From Fennellomyces sp. T-0311 (lineage: Eukaryota; Mucoromycota; Mucoromycetes; Mucorales; Lichtheimiaceae): DNA of 64,000 nt. Both the position numbers and the translations under genes were made by a program. The notes under the pieces were generated by a model. The model did no database searches. It had not been told where the DNA came from and saw only the letters and a list, made by a program, of their open reading frames with translations. Location of the stretch: the NCBI GenBank assembly GCA_025266875.1, contig JALLLT010000009.1, forward strand, positions 868,001 to 932,000, written 5' to 3'. Below, piece by piece: positions 47,839 through 58,734 of this stretch. Position 1 is the first letter of the stretch. Each line of letters begins with the position of its first letter.

Positions 47839-50800
47839 TGCAAGTGAAAGAGCGATAAATGAAATGATTGCGTTCTGAAAAAAAGGAAACTAAACCCTTT
47901 CTGATTGGCTGACCTTCGGCCTAAACAAAAAAATATTTTTTTTTTCGGTTTGCTTGTATCTGTTTGGCAAATGTGTATCACTTTGCTAGGCACATCTTTA
48001 AAGTTCTCTATTACTACTCAATCATGTCATGACAAGTTTTTTAATGGAGCATTAATGTTTTGAGCATACAAAAAGGAGCGCTGGCTGATAAGCCAGTAGT
48101 ATGATCACATACACAGACACTTTTCAAAGTGTTAATCTTATCTCGTACGTATGCACTACTATATTAGAACAAATTTGGACATGGTTGTGTCAAATTTCAA
48201 AGCAGATATGTCACTTTGGAAACTGGTATATCAGCTTTTGATAGTGAGGGCCAGAGGGTTAAGTGAGGTACACCAAATGTATTCAGGCACTATCTTAGGT
48301 ATTGCAGAATTCGCTGTGTGTCGTCTAAACTTTACTTAAAAGTCCTGTAGTAAGAAAGGCCAGTCAGAGAAGCACTGGATTAGTATAGAATATGCTTTTC
48401 AGCTTATGCGCATAAAATTTTAAAGGTGCATTTATTGTTAATACGCAGCAGATAGATGGCAAACTGGTGGTCTGAAACCTAAGCGGTTCGGAACAGTATT
48501 CAAGAGTTCGTAGATAGTGATACTTTCGCGACAAGCAGATCCGTAGCATTCATGTGCTCTTTTCCATGTTATACTTATGGTGCAGCTCATTGAATGATTT
48601 CTCGCTTCGAGGGAAGACTTTAATAATCTGCCAATCGAATTATTAGTGATATAGAATTTGTGTAATATCTAGCACTATGAAATCGTCCTTTTGCGAATTC
48701 GTGTATAAAATGGCCCAAGCGTCCAGTCCAATGTGCTCAAGGCTTTTTCACCAAACACTTCTTTTGAAATAAGATAATTGATTAAGCTTCTACACGACAG
48801 CAAAAACTCTTGGTACCTTCACGTATTTATGAACCATCATTGAGAAGCAGCAGGCTTGATCATGCTATGTACAAAATTTGCTCAAGCTGAAATCAAACTA
48901 CCAGAAAATTATGAGACTCTCGTTAAAGCAGGAAGAAGTGGCCGAGCTGCGTACGAATGGAAAGATGAAGGGCTTACGAACGGGTGTAAGTTATCTATCG
49001 ACCAATAGTGCCGTACTTACAAGAATCAGCTGTGCTTGACGAAGCGACAGTCTGTAGTTCTGGTTGGAAAATGAGCATGCTAGAAAGGATCGTTATAAAA
49101 ATTACTTGGAATTCCTTTTGGTAACCAAGTTACGGTCCATATTACTCGTACAGAGATGTTTCGTGCTGGATTTTTTGGCATCTCGGTCAATCAATACGTA
49201 TACCACATTTTATGCAGTCAAAATTTTAGCAATTCCCGGCTTTCGATTTGGCTTACCGCATATCATGTAGGGTTGCGACGTATAGCCTTCCCATTGTTCG
49301 ATCACAATTTTTCGTAGCAACAATGCCATAAAGTAATATTTAGAAATCACACAAGGGCGTTATATCTTTTTTTTCACGATTCGTTTTTGGAAGTAATTAT
49401 GCGAATAAATGAGATAAAAGTCATTAGCAACAGCCAGCCGAAAACTTCTTATGTATATGTAAATGTGATGTGATGGTGTTTTCCCCTCTGCATATCACAT
49501 AAGCTCAAAGTGGTACGGATCACCGCGCATCTTCTCCAAGGATCAATCCATGGCAGTAATTTTCGCTGTTTTAGAAATTTTTCAGCCGTACAAGCATTTA
49601 GTATCAGGTCATATCTAGTTAGTATGGTAATGGCGTTTATGCGCAGAGTCGTCAAATCCCGTTGGCCTTTCTCCGCAGCTGTTGCTTACAATTGCCAGCA
49701 ATTGTTAGATTTGTTTGTTTGGAAGTCATTCTCATCCATCTGATATGAGCTACTTTAGCGTCCTCCGGCGACAGAATGATTGTTATAATTGTGAACTTTC
49801 CTCTTTTATGGCTCCGTATTTCTTGTTATGTTGATGCGTTGCTGCCTCCGTGCCATCGGGCCCGTTTCATTTGATACGGCAGAAATGACAGTTGAAATTT
49901 TGCGGCACTGACGTTTAGCTCAATGTGCCATGATGGCGATGTTGTTATGGTGCATAGCGATGATATGAACATTAGTCGTCTACGTACAACATTAGACATT
50001 CAAACTTAATTTCATAGGACGCGCGTGAAACTTGATGCTCCTAGGTATATGGGCATTTAATATTCCTGTATTGATACTGTAGCCCCTACGCATGCAAAGC
50101 GTTCTTCTTGGTCTTATGCAGTTACGTGACTGAAATCCGTATTTAATAGCCCTGTACTATGGAAGAAGTACACAATTCCCATGCCATAGTCAAATCAGAA
50201 AGTGGTTGCCATGTATTCAATATTCTTGTGTTACTGATATCGTTGCGTTTTCTTATTGGAAAAAACCTTTGCTAAAAGGTATTTTCACGATTGATAGAGT
50301 CCCTGGGGTGTATGGAGAGTATCGTTTCAGTGACACGGTAGAGAAACCTTTTCAGTGTAGATGATGATAACCTGACAGTATCCTTGTATTGCCACAATAT
50401 GTATAAGCTCGGAATCGTACAAATCCAACTACTGAGCCAATTAATCGAAACGCAGAGCATGATCTGTTTTGACGTCAACTATTGTACTGATCTGGATCTG
50501 CCGATTAATCTTCCATGTAGATTCTGCGTGACTGACCTTTTCAAATAGCTTTCTTCTTCCCGGGTTTGCGGACACAAATGTTGAAAAATTCCATGTCTCG
50601 TTTGTTTGCGGAAACGAGACATGAAACCAGAGCCATGTATGTGCTGCATTGCCTGTTAGACACTTCATAGTATTAAATATGGAATCTGATACCTTCTACA
50701 CAACTGGTGGTTCCTACTCCAGTAACAACAGTATCTTTGTTGTACATGTACCTATGAAGGCCTTCACAAAATATATTCAGCGTACAGTTTGCCCTATTTC

Positions 50801-52082
50801 ATGGTCCTTTCTCTTTTCGTTCCGCGAGAATAACTTAGGCACACTCGAAACATGGAGAAGGATAATGCTCGCAAATAGTGAACGAGAAAACTCGCTTATG
50901 GCTGTGTGTATTGCTTAAACTTCTGGACCAAACACTTTGTGTGAAATTCGGCAAGCAATGATTACGTTCGTACGAATCAATCGACACCTAGCATTCAAAA
51001 TTTTGAAAATGGTGCGTGGATAGTCTGAACACCCACTGTTGTCTTCCAGTCTGATAAAGAAACGGTGACTCTATCACTTAATCGTGGGATTATCGAGCGT
51101 ATGCGTGCTGTCCCCATAATCTGTTCATTCGACACCCAAAGTCCTGGAGCAATATGGGAGATACGTGCTTTATGGTATCTGTTTCTCATATGTTCTCTGG
51201 TTCATGATACATATTGCAATTCATACGATAATGTTGCACTTTGAACCGACCAAGAGTACTATGCAAGTTGTAATGCAGATGGTCGATAGACGGTGGCTGA
51301 AAGATAAATGTAACAGCCTTAGAATACAGTCGCATATGTCAGCGTACTTTCTCGGCGCTTCTTGTAGTTTCAATAGCTTCCGTAAATTCTGTGCAATAGA
51401 TGTACTTTAATTGAGTAGCTTCACTTAGGAGTTTATGATCGAATTGCTCACTTTTGGTTGGAATCTGACGTATCAACACGTTTTTTCCATTCGTGACAGT
51501 CTGCTAATGTAGTAACCTATTTTCATCTCACAATAACTTTATATTTGTATTGAATTCGTTCCATGATGAGCTTATCTTACAATGTTTTTTGTAAGCAAAG
51601 GGAAAAAAAGAGAGTTAGAGCATCCTACGATTAAATCCACATATGAATGCGCTCCGTTCATCGTCATCAAAGAAACAGCATTTCTTTGTACTGCTTCATT
51701 GGCGTATAAACGTAACAATGATAGTAATCACGGTCAATAGTTGCGAATAAAGAAATAGTTGTTTATGTCTGTATACGGCAATTACCCCTTTGGTATGCAT
51801 GAATAATAAAATGTACATATAGCCGATGCCCTGAAAATGGGTTAAGCATTTTAATTGCCCACCCTGGCTGAGAAGCGTGAAGAAAGCCCTTTTGACGTAA
51901 CAAAAGTGACAAAAAAAAGTACGTTTTGGACTGATGTTCTAGCTCTTATATATTTGTGCTCTTTCGGACGCTAAATGGATGAATTTGAAAACACGCCACG
52001 ATTGCTTTAGTTGACATTTTTACAGATCCAAGTGTGGACTTTTCAACCTTCTTTTGGTTTGACAGTATATTTTCCACCCCTG
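47839..52082. other. AT-rich gene-poor block of 4.2 kb
   Basis: The first 150 bases are the promoter of the Rsm1-domain gene. Beyond that only isolated frames exist: 48862-49005 (+, with LPENYETLVKAGRSGRAAYE), 49510-49740 (+), 50649-50915 (+) and 51189-50995 (-, with RIRSIIPRLSDRVTVSLSDW). Some have plausible composition but none has a recognisable domain, and stops separate them. They may be remnants of mobile or duplicated genes. A perfect 12-base hairpin lies at 50592-50623. Confidence 0.3.
50592..50623. repeat. Perfect inverted repeat, 12-base arms
   Basis: CATGTCTCGTTT, an 8-base loop GTTTGCGG, then AAACGAGACATG. It is an exact palindrome in an otherwise gene-free block. Confidence 0.8.
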
Positions 52083-53263
52083 ATGAAACTACTTCTCACG
52101 TGTATACTTGCAACAACATGTCTTCAAGTTTATGGGATTCCCACAGTGACGACTTCATCCTGTAAGTCAATACAACTTGTATAGAACTCTCACGAAAGTT
52201 ATGCTCATTGATCACCTCTTTTGTAGATAATCAAAGCATAATACCAATATCATCCAACTTTCTAGTCATGCCGACGGATGGATTAAGTGCCGACGACGAA
52301 GTACGAGCTGCTCGTGTTGCCGAAACACATCATCCAACGACAATTGACGATGATCATCGAGAACCGAAATTCCCCGACGACGAAATCACGAACAAAGAAG
52401 AATCCCAAGAACAACAATTGAACAAAAATATTATCGCCGGCATTGTGGGTGCAAGTGGTGCTGGTCTGGTAGCCATAGTTGCCGTGGGCATTTTTGTATG
52501 GCATTCCCAAAAACGATCTTCGACAAAAGATGTCGGATACAACGAGCCTAAAAGTCCCATTTTGTTTCCACCCACCACTGAACCCGCCATTGCTAATTCC
52601 TCCTCCTATTTTGACGAATGGGATCAACGTCAACAAGAAATTCGCCAATCAGTTGACAAGTTTCCTTCGTCGACTTACAGTGCAATTTATAGAGCGACAA
52701 CAAATGACAGTGGCGATCGTTCTCGAGTGAATGGCCCTTCTCACTTGCGTGAAGTGACATGGTCTTCGGATACTGGTAGCAGCGAAAGCATGTCGATTCG
52801 CGATCTATCAAGTTTTGCAGAGAATTCGACAATCAATAATGAACCAACAAGGCCGCCAGCTAGTTTTCAATCAGTAACCCAAAGTGATTATGCTCACTCG
52901 GTTGCGTCGAGTGAAAGGATCCGTATACTCGATAAAGACGAGCGCCATACACTTTCGCTTGTCAACCGGAAATTACTACATTATCCCGCTGTGTCACGAC
53001 TGAATACTGCAAGTTCGAGTAAAAAGACGACTGACGACAACGCAAGCGAGTGCAGCCTTCAAAGGCTATTCCAGTTACCCGATACGGAGTTGTCTAACGA
53101 GGAACAGCCGCCCATGTTACCCACGAGCCACAGATTTACCTCGCCATTTGACCTACCAGCCTCAAAATTTATACCACTGGCTAATTGTCCGTATACACTT
53201 GTTACAAGGCAATCCATTTTAGATGACCCACAAAAGCGACAAGGGCTTCATGAGATACCATAG
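52083..53263 (+). CDS. Single-pass membrane protein, unknown function
   Basis: Two exons (52083-52161 and 52227-53263), 371 residues. Exon 1 encodes a signal peptide (MKLLLTCILATTCLQVYG). The short outer segment to about residue 95 is acidic and without cysteines. A transmembrane helix follows, NIIAGIVGASGAGLVAIVAV plus GIFVW, with HSQKR on its inner side. The cytoplasmic tail of about 250 residues is Ser/Thr-rich and disordered in composition, with SSSS-type and SVTQSDYAHS motifs that could be phosphorylated. No catalytic domain is seen. The single glycine-rich helix resembles that of the SH3 membrane protein at 34025-35689, but the tail has no SH3 fold. Mid2/Wsc-like sensors have this general layout; assignment to them is not supported by sequence. 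Confidence 0.7.
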
Positions 53264-54383
53264 CGTGTATCCACTTTTTTTATGTAAAAAGAGGATTTTC
53301 TTTTTCTTTTTGCTATGATATCCCCATACACTCACATTTGCATAGGGTTAATCATGTGTTTGATTTGTAAAACATAGAGTTCAAATGTACTTATTTCATG
53401 CATACTTTAGCATTTAGTTATTAGCATATAATCATTTTATAATAATTCTCATCGTACAACCGATATCAGCCATCTAAAAAGTTTCAGTGGTATAATCAGG
53501 TGTTTTTTTATGAAAAACAGCAGTGCAGCCGAACTGTAAATAGTCGGTCACCTGGCTATTTATTCAATACAGAAAAAAAAAACTGAGCCGAAGACTGACC
53601 TAGGCCGTGGCACCCACGACAAAGGCTAAACTTTAAACAGGCTTGGTTCGGCGGTGCACAAGTAGATTCGTATTCATAGTATCCAAGCGCCTCATCAGGC
53701 AGGTTTCCTTGGCAACGTTGTTACCTTGGCAACACGTATTTATATAGGTACTGCACAGATTCCCGGTTTTCCTTGGGGACCATGCTTTGCAGTTCCGGCC
53801 ACTGAGAAAAAAAATCATCATTGGACATAATACAAATACTTTATTGTTTGCGGTCATGCTTGGCATTTTGGCATACTCCATTGCGAAATAGTTTGCTGCT
53901 CCATATGAGCACAGTTGCATACGTCAGAAACTGCATGTACTTTCAAACAGAAAGACCAGAAATAGGGGAGGGATTTTGCTGCCAGACCTGCCGTAGTATT
54001 ACGGAGTGGAAGCACACACACGCACAGTCAATTTCAAAGCACGAGGCCAGGATTGTTGTGGAACATGATCATGCTCATCCCCAAATCCTTATTTGGCTTT
54101 AATGCCCGCAATCACAACACTGTTTTGCATGCAGATGCAACCAGGGCATTATATATAGAACGGCATGGAAAGGGCAGCAGCAATGTCGGCGGTGTAATTA
54201 GGGCGTTGCATATATGGAATCCGAAGTGACAGTTTGGAAGGAGCCGAGTGGAGGTTCAAACATCACATACGAGGTTGCCGGGAAAAAAAGGCACAGCTTT
54301 TTGCAACAAAACTCCCTTTTCCTTTTTCGCTCGCACCCCTTTTGTTTTCTTCTTTCCCTTTTTCTCATTCTTCTTGCAAAACA
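53264..54383. other. Intergenic region upstream of the Mso1-like gene
   Basis: About 1.1 kb. The first third is AT-rich 3' sequence. A TATATATAGAA element near 54151 and a long pyrimidine-rich leader at about 54295-54375 look like the promoter and 5' UTR of the downstream gene. Short frames in between are not supported. Confidence 0.45.
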
Positions 54384-55806
54384 ATGGGTGCTCAAGCCGT
54401 CGATTACCGGGTTTCCAAAGTGGTCGTGTGCTGCAAGGACTGTGGTCAAGATGTTGGCCTTTACCCTGCCCGCCACAAATGTCAGGACGTAGTTCGACCA
54501 CCATTGCCACCATTACCGACAAAGTTCGTTGACGACTCGCCCAACCTCCGGGTTCCTCGGAAACCCATCCCTTCTTATGACAGCGAAAGCCGATCGAGAC
54601 CCACATCAGCTGCTTCATCCACGTCGAGTACATTCACCAACCCTCAACACGCGGCGTCCGACACTTCGTCGGCAACCTCAACGGGAAGCAAGTGGTCTCG
54701 GTTTGTGCGAAGCAACACCACGGCCGCAAAGCCTGCCGAGGACAATGACAGCGATTCGTTTTACTTTAACAACTTTGCTGCTCATCTTCCCGAGACGGCG
54801 TCGGGCGATTCGCCTTCTTCTCACCAAAACGGCAAAAAGCTGTGGGGCAAAGTGCGACAGAATGAAAAGTGGAAGCAGCTGAGCGAGAAATGTGAGCGTT
54901 TATTGCGTATATTGGTTGCTCTGGTGTATTGATTGTTTTCCTAGATGAAAAGCCAAAACAAAGCGCAAAGCTGTGGGGCAAGCTCGTGCAGGCAACGCAG
55001 AACATGGCAGACAAGATCCCTTCGCGTGATGACCGTGGCCCTGGTATAAAATAAGCTACCCTGAACTGTGCTAGGTGACTAAAAATGCAAGCGTAGAATC
55101 GGACGAGTCTGATTGGGAGGGCGAATCGCATGTGTCACGAATACTTCGAGAATATTACGAGAAGAAACACGAGCCACTGCCCCGCTGGCTCTACGACGAA
55201 CGCGCTCCCAAACCCAAGCCGGTCAGAAGCTACGAGCAGGACGACAGCATGCTACCGCCACTTGATAGCAGACCACCGCCCCGGCCCACCGCGAGAAAGC
55301 AAAAGTTGTGGGAAGCCAGCCCGGAGCCGCAAATGTCTCAACGCGAACGAGAGCGCGAGGAATTGCGTCAACAGAGACGGGCTCCCGTGCAGAATGCGTA
55401 TGAGGATCGCACCAACTACGGCAATGACGACCATGACGACAGAAGCTCGTACCGTCGCCCGTCGCCGCAGAGAAAGGAAAATGAAGGATGGAAAATGTCG
55501 TCGAGAAGCAACACCACGGCAGCACGCTACCAGCAGCAAGACAGATCACCAAGGACAAACTACGGTTATGACGATGATGATGATTATGGCTCGTCTCGAT
55601 ATCTAAGTGAGCGACGTGCTCCTCCTCCGCGAGCTAGGTCACCAGGGCGATACCATGGCGACGATATGTCGTCATCATCGTCAGATTACTACAGCAACCG
55701 GTATGGTTCGCCACCAAGAGAGCCGAGGGACCGTGTGCGCGGTCCGCGAGATATACCCAACCAGTTTGGCAGCCGCTACTCAGACAGAGGAGGCGGTTAT
55801 TTCTAG
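54384..55806 (+). CDS. Mso1-like Sec1-binding region protein
   Basis: Exons 54384-54891, 54945-55043 and 55097-55806 give 438 residues. The start is the ATG after a pyrimidine-rich leader; an in-frame upstream ATG at 54234 lies in that leader and was rejected. The N-terminus has a small Cys/His cluster (VVVCCKDCGQDVGLYPARHKC), possibly zinc-binding, followed by proline- and serine-rich sequence. The middle has two KLWGK motifs (KKLWGKVRQNEKWKQ and AKLWGKLVQATQNMADK). These resemble, with SHVSRILREYYEKKHEPLP and RWLYDE, the region of Mso1 that binds Sec1 and links the exocytic SNARE machinery to vesicles. The C-terminal half is Arg/Asp/Ser-rich and disordered. The family match is from memory of a short motif, so moderate only. 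Confidence 0.55.
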
Positions 55807-56317
55807 AAGAGTGCATGTGCGACTGTGTTCGTGTTAATCCCCTCCCCCACCCTAGACCTCTTTCTTTCTTTCTTTCTTTCATTAACTTATCTGTACCATA
55901 CACATCATCCTTATGCCGTCCATCCTAATAAAAAAAAACAGAATACCTAAATCCATCCTTGATGATCGGCGAGACCACCGCCCGAACCCCTAACAACACC
56001 GGCAATTAATATGCGGCGGCCCCTGTATGTTTCAGTGAGTTTGCAAAGAGCTGTTGCGTCCAGAATCGAATCATTAAGTGGTAAGAGAAGCATGCTCCTT
56101 GATCCATGATAACGAACGAGCAGGCAGATCGCAGTTTAATGATGGATGTTACACCAAGAAAGCTTTGTTTGAACTTATCAGCTTTAGAGTTTCGTATCTG
56201 ATACAAGTGCTACCTGAGCGCCAGTCATTGGTTGTAAATTCACCAAAGCCAGTGCTTCAATTCTAACCCGCGTCTTTCGTCTCTTTCACTTACACACACA
56301 CAAACCTCCATCCCACG
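55807..56317. other. Spacer between the Mso1-like and Pho88 genes
   Basis: About 510 bases. It has a TTTC microsatellite at about 55860-55880, an AATAAA-like signal near 55927, and the pyrimidine-rich leader of the next gene. No coding segment was recognised. Confidence 0.5.
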
Positions 56318-57023
56318 ATGTGGTCCTTGTCGTACATTGTCAATCATCCTCTCTTCAACTTTGTCTTCTTCATGGGCATTCGGCAAGTCACCAAGCGACT
56401 GCCGCTGGAAGAGCCCTCGTACTTGTGGTCGCTTCGTGGACTGTACATTGGCTGCCAGTTGCTTGCTATTGCCATGAACTACTGGTTGATTTGGAAGATT
56501 AACAAGAAGAATGGTAAGCCGGAGCATTGCCATCGAGATGATTGGAAGGTTAATAAAAAGGAAACAGACACGACATCATTACGTTACGTCGAGCCCTCGG
56601 CGCAACAGTGGGATGGTACGGAATCGGAGGAGCGGTTGGTCAACACCACATTCAGAGGTATGACGAACAAGAGTACAGCGAGAATAGGGGTAGCTGATAC
56701 GGGTGGAATGGTTAGAATATGATGTGGCAGAGATCAAAAAGGGCATCAAGCAATCCTTCACTGGTATTGCTATGATTACGTTCTTGCATTTCCAGTTCAA
56801 ATTCGTGCAGCCCTTGATCATCCAGTCGATCATGGTGTTCAAGACGTTTTTCACGAGCAAGGAGGCGCGCATTCACATCTGGAACGAGAGCACCTCGTCG
56901 GGCCCTTTGAAGCGTCCGTTCCGCGTCGATTCGCCGTTCGGAGGCATGCTGCCCGGCGGCAAGCAGCCAAAGACTGACAAGCAGTCGATCAAGCGCGCCG
57001 AAAAGGCCTTGAAGGCCGAGTAA
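56318..57023 (+). CDS. pho88: Pho88 / Snd3 ER membrane protein
   Basis: Exons 56318-56513, 56568-56657 and 56716-57023 give 197 residues, matching the family size. Pho88 was named for phosphate transport and is now known as Snd3, a membrane part of the SRP-independent ER targeting route. The family pattern is visible in order: an N-terminal hydrophobic segment (NHPLFNFVFFMGIRQ), a second with YIGCQLLAIAMNYWLIWK, the short TTSLRYVEP block, then QSFTGIAMITFLHFQFKF and QPLIIQSIMVFKT. The C-terminal block LKRPFRVDSPFGGMLPG and basic tail PKTDKQSIKRAEKALKAE are highly characteristic. Its stop is only about 60 bases from the Med6 stop on the other strand, so the 3' UTRs must overlap. Confidence 0.92.
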
Positions 57024-57082
57024 ATAATTGGAAAAAGGGGGCGGCTGTTTTATAAGATATACGTTGTGTACCATAATACATT

Positions 57083-58241
57083 TTATTTGCCTGTGGATTT
57101 CTTTTTGCGCTTGTTCATCGTCCCTTCGTCCGTCTTTTTGCGCTGCCGTTTGCCACCCATTTCGTCTGCTACTGCTCAAGTTAGTCCGCCAATCGCAAAC
57201 GTGCGTTCTGTGCGTACCTCGCGCGCTGTGCTGTGATGACTATGGAAAGCGGGTTGAGTTGTCAGTTGGCTGCGAGAACTAGAGCGGGGGACTTACTGTT
57301 GCGACCGATGCCAAGCTACTGACCTCTGGCGTGCCGACGGCCACCGCTTGGTCAGGAACGAATCGGTTCTGTGCTATCCGCAAGGCTGATGCCTCAATGG
57401 CGCGATCCATCCAATGACGGAATTCTTGATTTTCCCGCGCACGAAGAGTGCCTTGTTGTCCTACCAGCGCACATGAGTTCCATCACCGACACATACACCT
57501 CCGACCTACACACCTTTTGGCTTCTCAGTGGACGCGGATTTTGATGTTTTCCAGCTGTATCCCTTGGCCGGATGAAAGTCCATATACTTTTGCGTTTCTT
57601 TGAAGGCACTGTTGACATGGAACAGGCTGGTTAACTAGCGCACGGTTAGCTGACCTGCTTATCGAAAGCAAATGGACTTACTAGGCGGTTGGCGATGACA
57701 GAGTAAATGGTGGGTGATTGATATACGTTGGCGCCCATAATGTAATAGGTTGCGATCGGATTCACTGCAAGAGCAGTAGATCAACAATTCCGCCTCGATT
57801 GTACAGGGATACGCACAACGCTTACCATCATTTTCTTCAGGACCACGGCGGTATCGCTTTTGAATCACCCACACCGGTGGCTGTTCGTGCACCACCGCGA
57901 ATTCAATACCGGTCATCTTTCTATATTGTTTATTAAGCAAAACGCTCGCTACACAATGCCTACGTATGGACCTTAATGCTTCGACTGTAGCCTCGTATGG
58001 TTGCCGCAGATCGTTATATTGCGTTTGCATGGAAAGAATCTGGTTATTGCACTGACGATCCCAAAAGGGAGACATTGAAAAGTAATCGAGCACCATTTGT
58101 TGGTTTTGGAAACCACCCACACGCTAATTCCAAAGCATCTATAAGCCCCGCAATGTCGAATGACACTGGCGAATCTACCTCAATCCAGTTTGTGTCGCGC
58201 CATTCTACGCTGGTTAGATCTTCCGTGGAGGGTCGTTGCAT
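57083..58241 (-). CDS. med6: Mediator complex subunit 6 (Med6)
   Basis: Head-module subunit of Mediator, linking activators to RNA polymerase II. Eight exons: 58241-58179, 58123-57972, 57920-57826, 57764-57682, 57634-57514, 57460-57297, 57239-57218 and 57171-57083, total 262 residues. The conserved core is clear: LTSVEWRDTNWIE, LDYFSMSPFWDRQCNNQ, GIEFAVVHEQPPVWVIQKRY and IATYYIMGANVYQSPTIYS, then SLFHVNSAFKETQKYMDFHP. The C-terminus is lysine-rich. Exon 7 is only 22 nt; its phase (S-S-Q-H-S-A-R then V-A-D-E-M) was needed to reach the final exon in frame. The start ATG begins MQRPSTEDLTS, close to the usual Med6 start. Confidence 0.93.
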
Positions 58242-58734
58242 ATTGTTTAATTTTGGTAGGAGGGTGGCAACGTCCGCTTCCCTTTGATTTATATTCTCAC
58301 AATATATTTCGTTGTCATGGTAATATGGCTTTATTAATAGTTGTAATTGTGCTCGTCTGTTCAAAAAAAAAGAAAAAAAGAACAAATGTGAAAAGTAACT
58401 CATCCAAGATAGAAAGGGAGTAAAGTACAGATTGATTGCTCCAACAAAAAGGTGTGATGAATAATATAAAGTGTTCAGAAAGAAGAAAGGCTGCGTTAGT
58501 AATAGTATTTTGAAAAGGGAGGTTGGAGTTGTCAGCGAGAAGAGAGGGGGGAGGAATGCCCCTCTCTCTCACCTTGGGTTGAAAAAGCCGTGCACGATGG
58601 AATTAACCGGTAAACGCAGTGAGTAATGGCACATGAAAAAGTTTGCTGCTGTGGAATGTTGTTATTGTTGCTGTGGTAATTTTTTTGTCTTCTTTTTTTT
58701 GATACAATGTACTGATCGCGCGCCATCAAGGAGT
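58242..58734. other. Spacer between Med6 and VTC4
   Basis: About 490 bases containing the Med6 promoter and the 3' UTR of the vtc4-like gene. Poly-A and poly-T runs near 58370-58450 are present. No gene was recognised. Confidence 0.5.

Noticed and set aside
54234..54383. Upstream in-frame ATG for the Mso1-like gene
   Set aside because: It lies in a pyrimidine-rich leader, and the extension has low-complexity Phe/Pro/Ser composition; the ATG at 54384 is followed by the conserved-looking Cys/His cluster.
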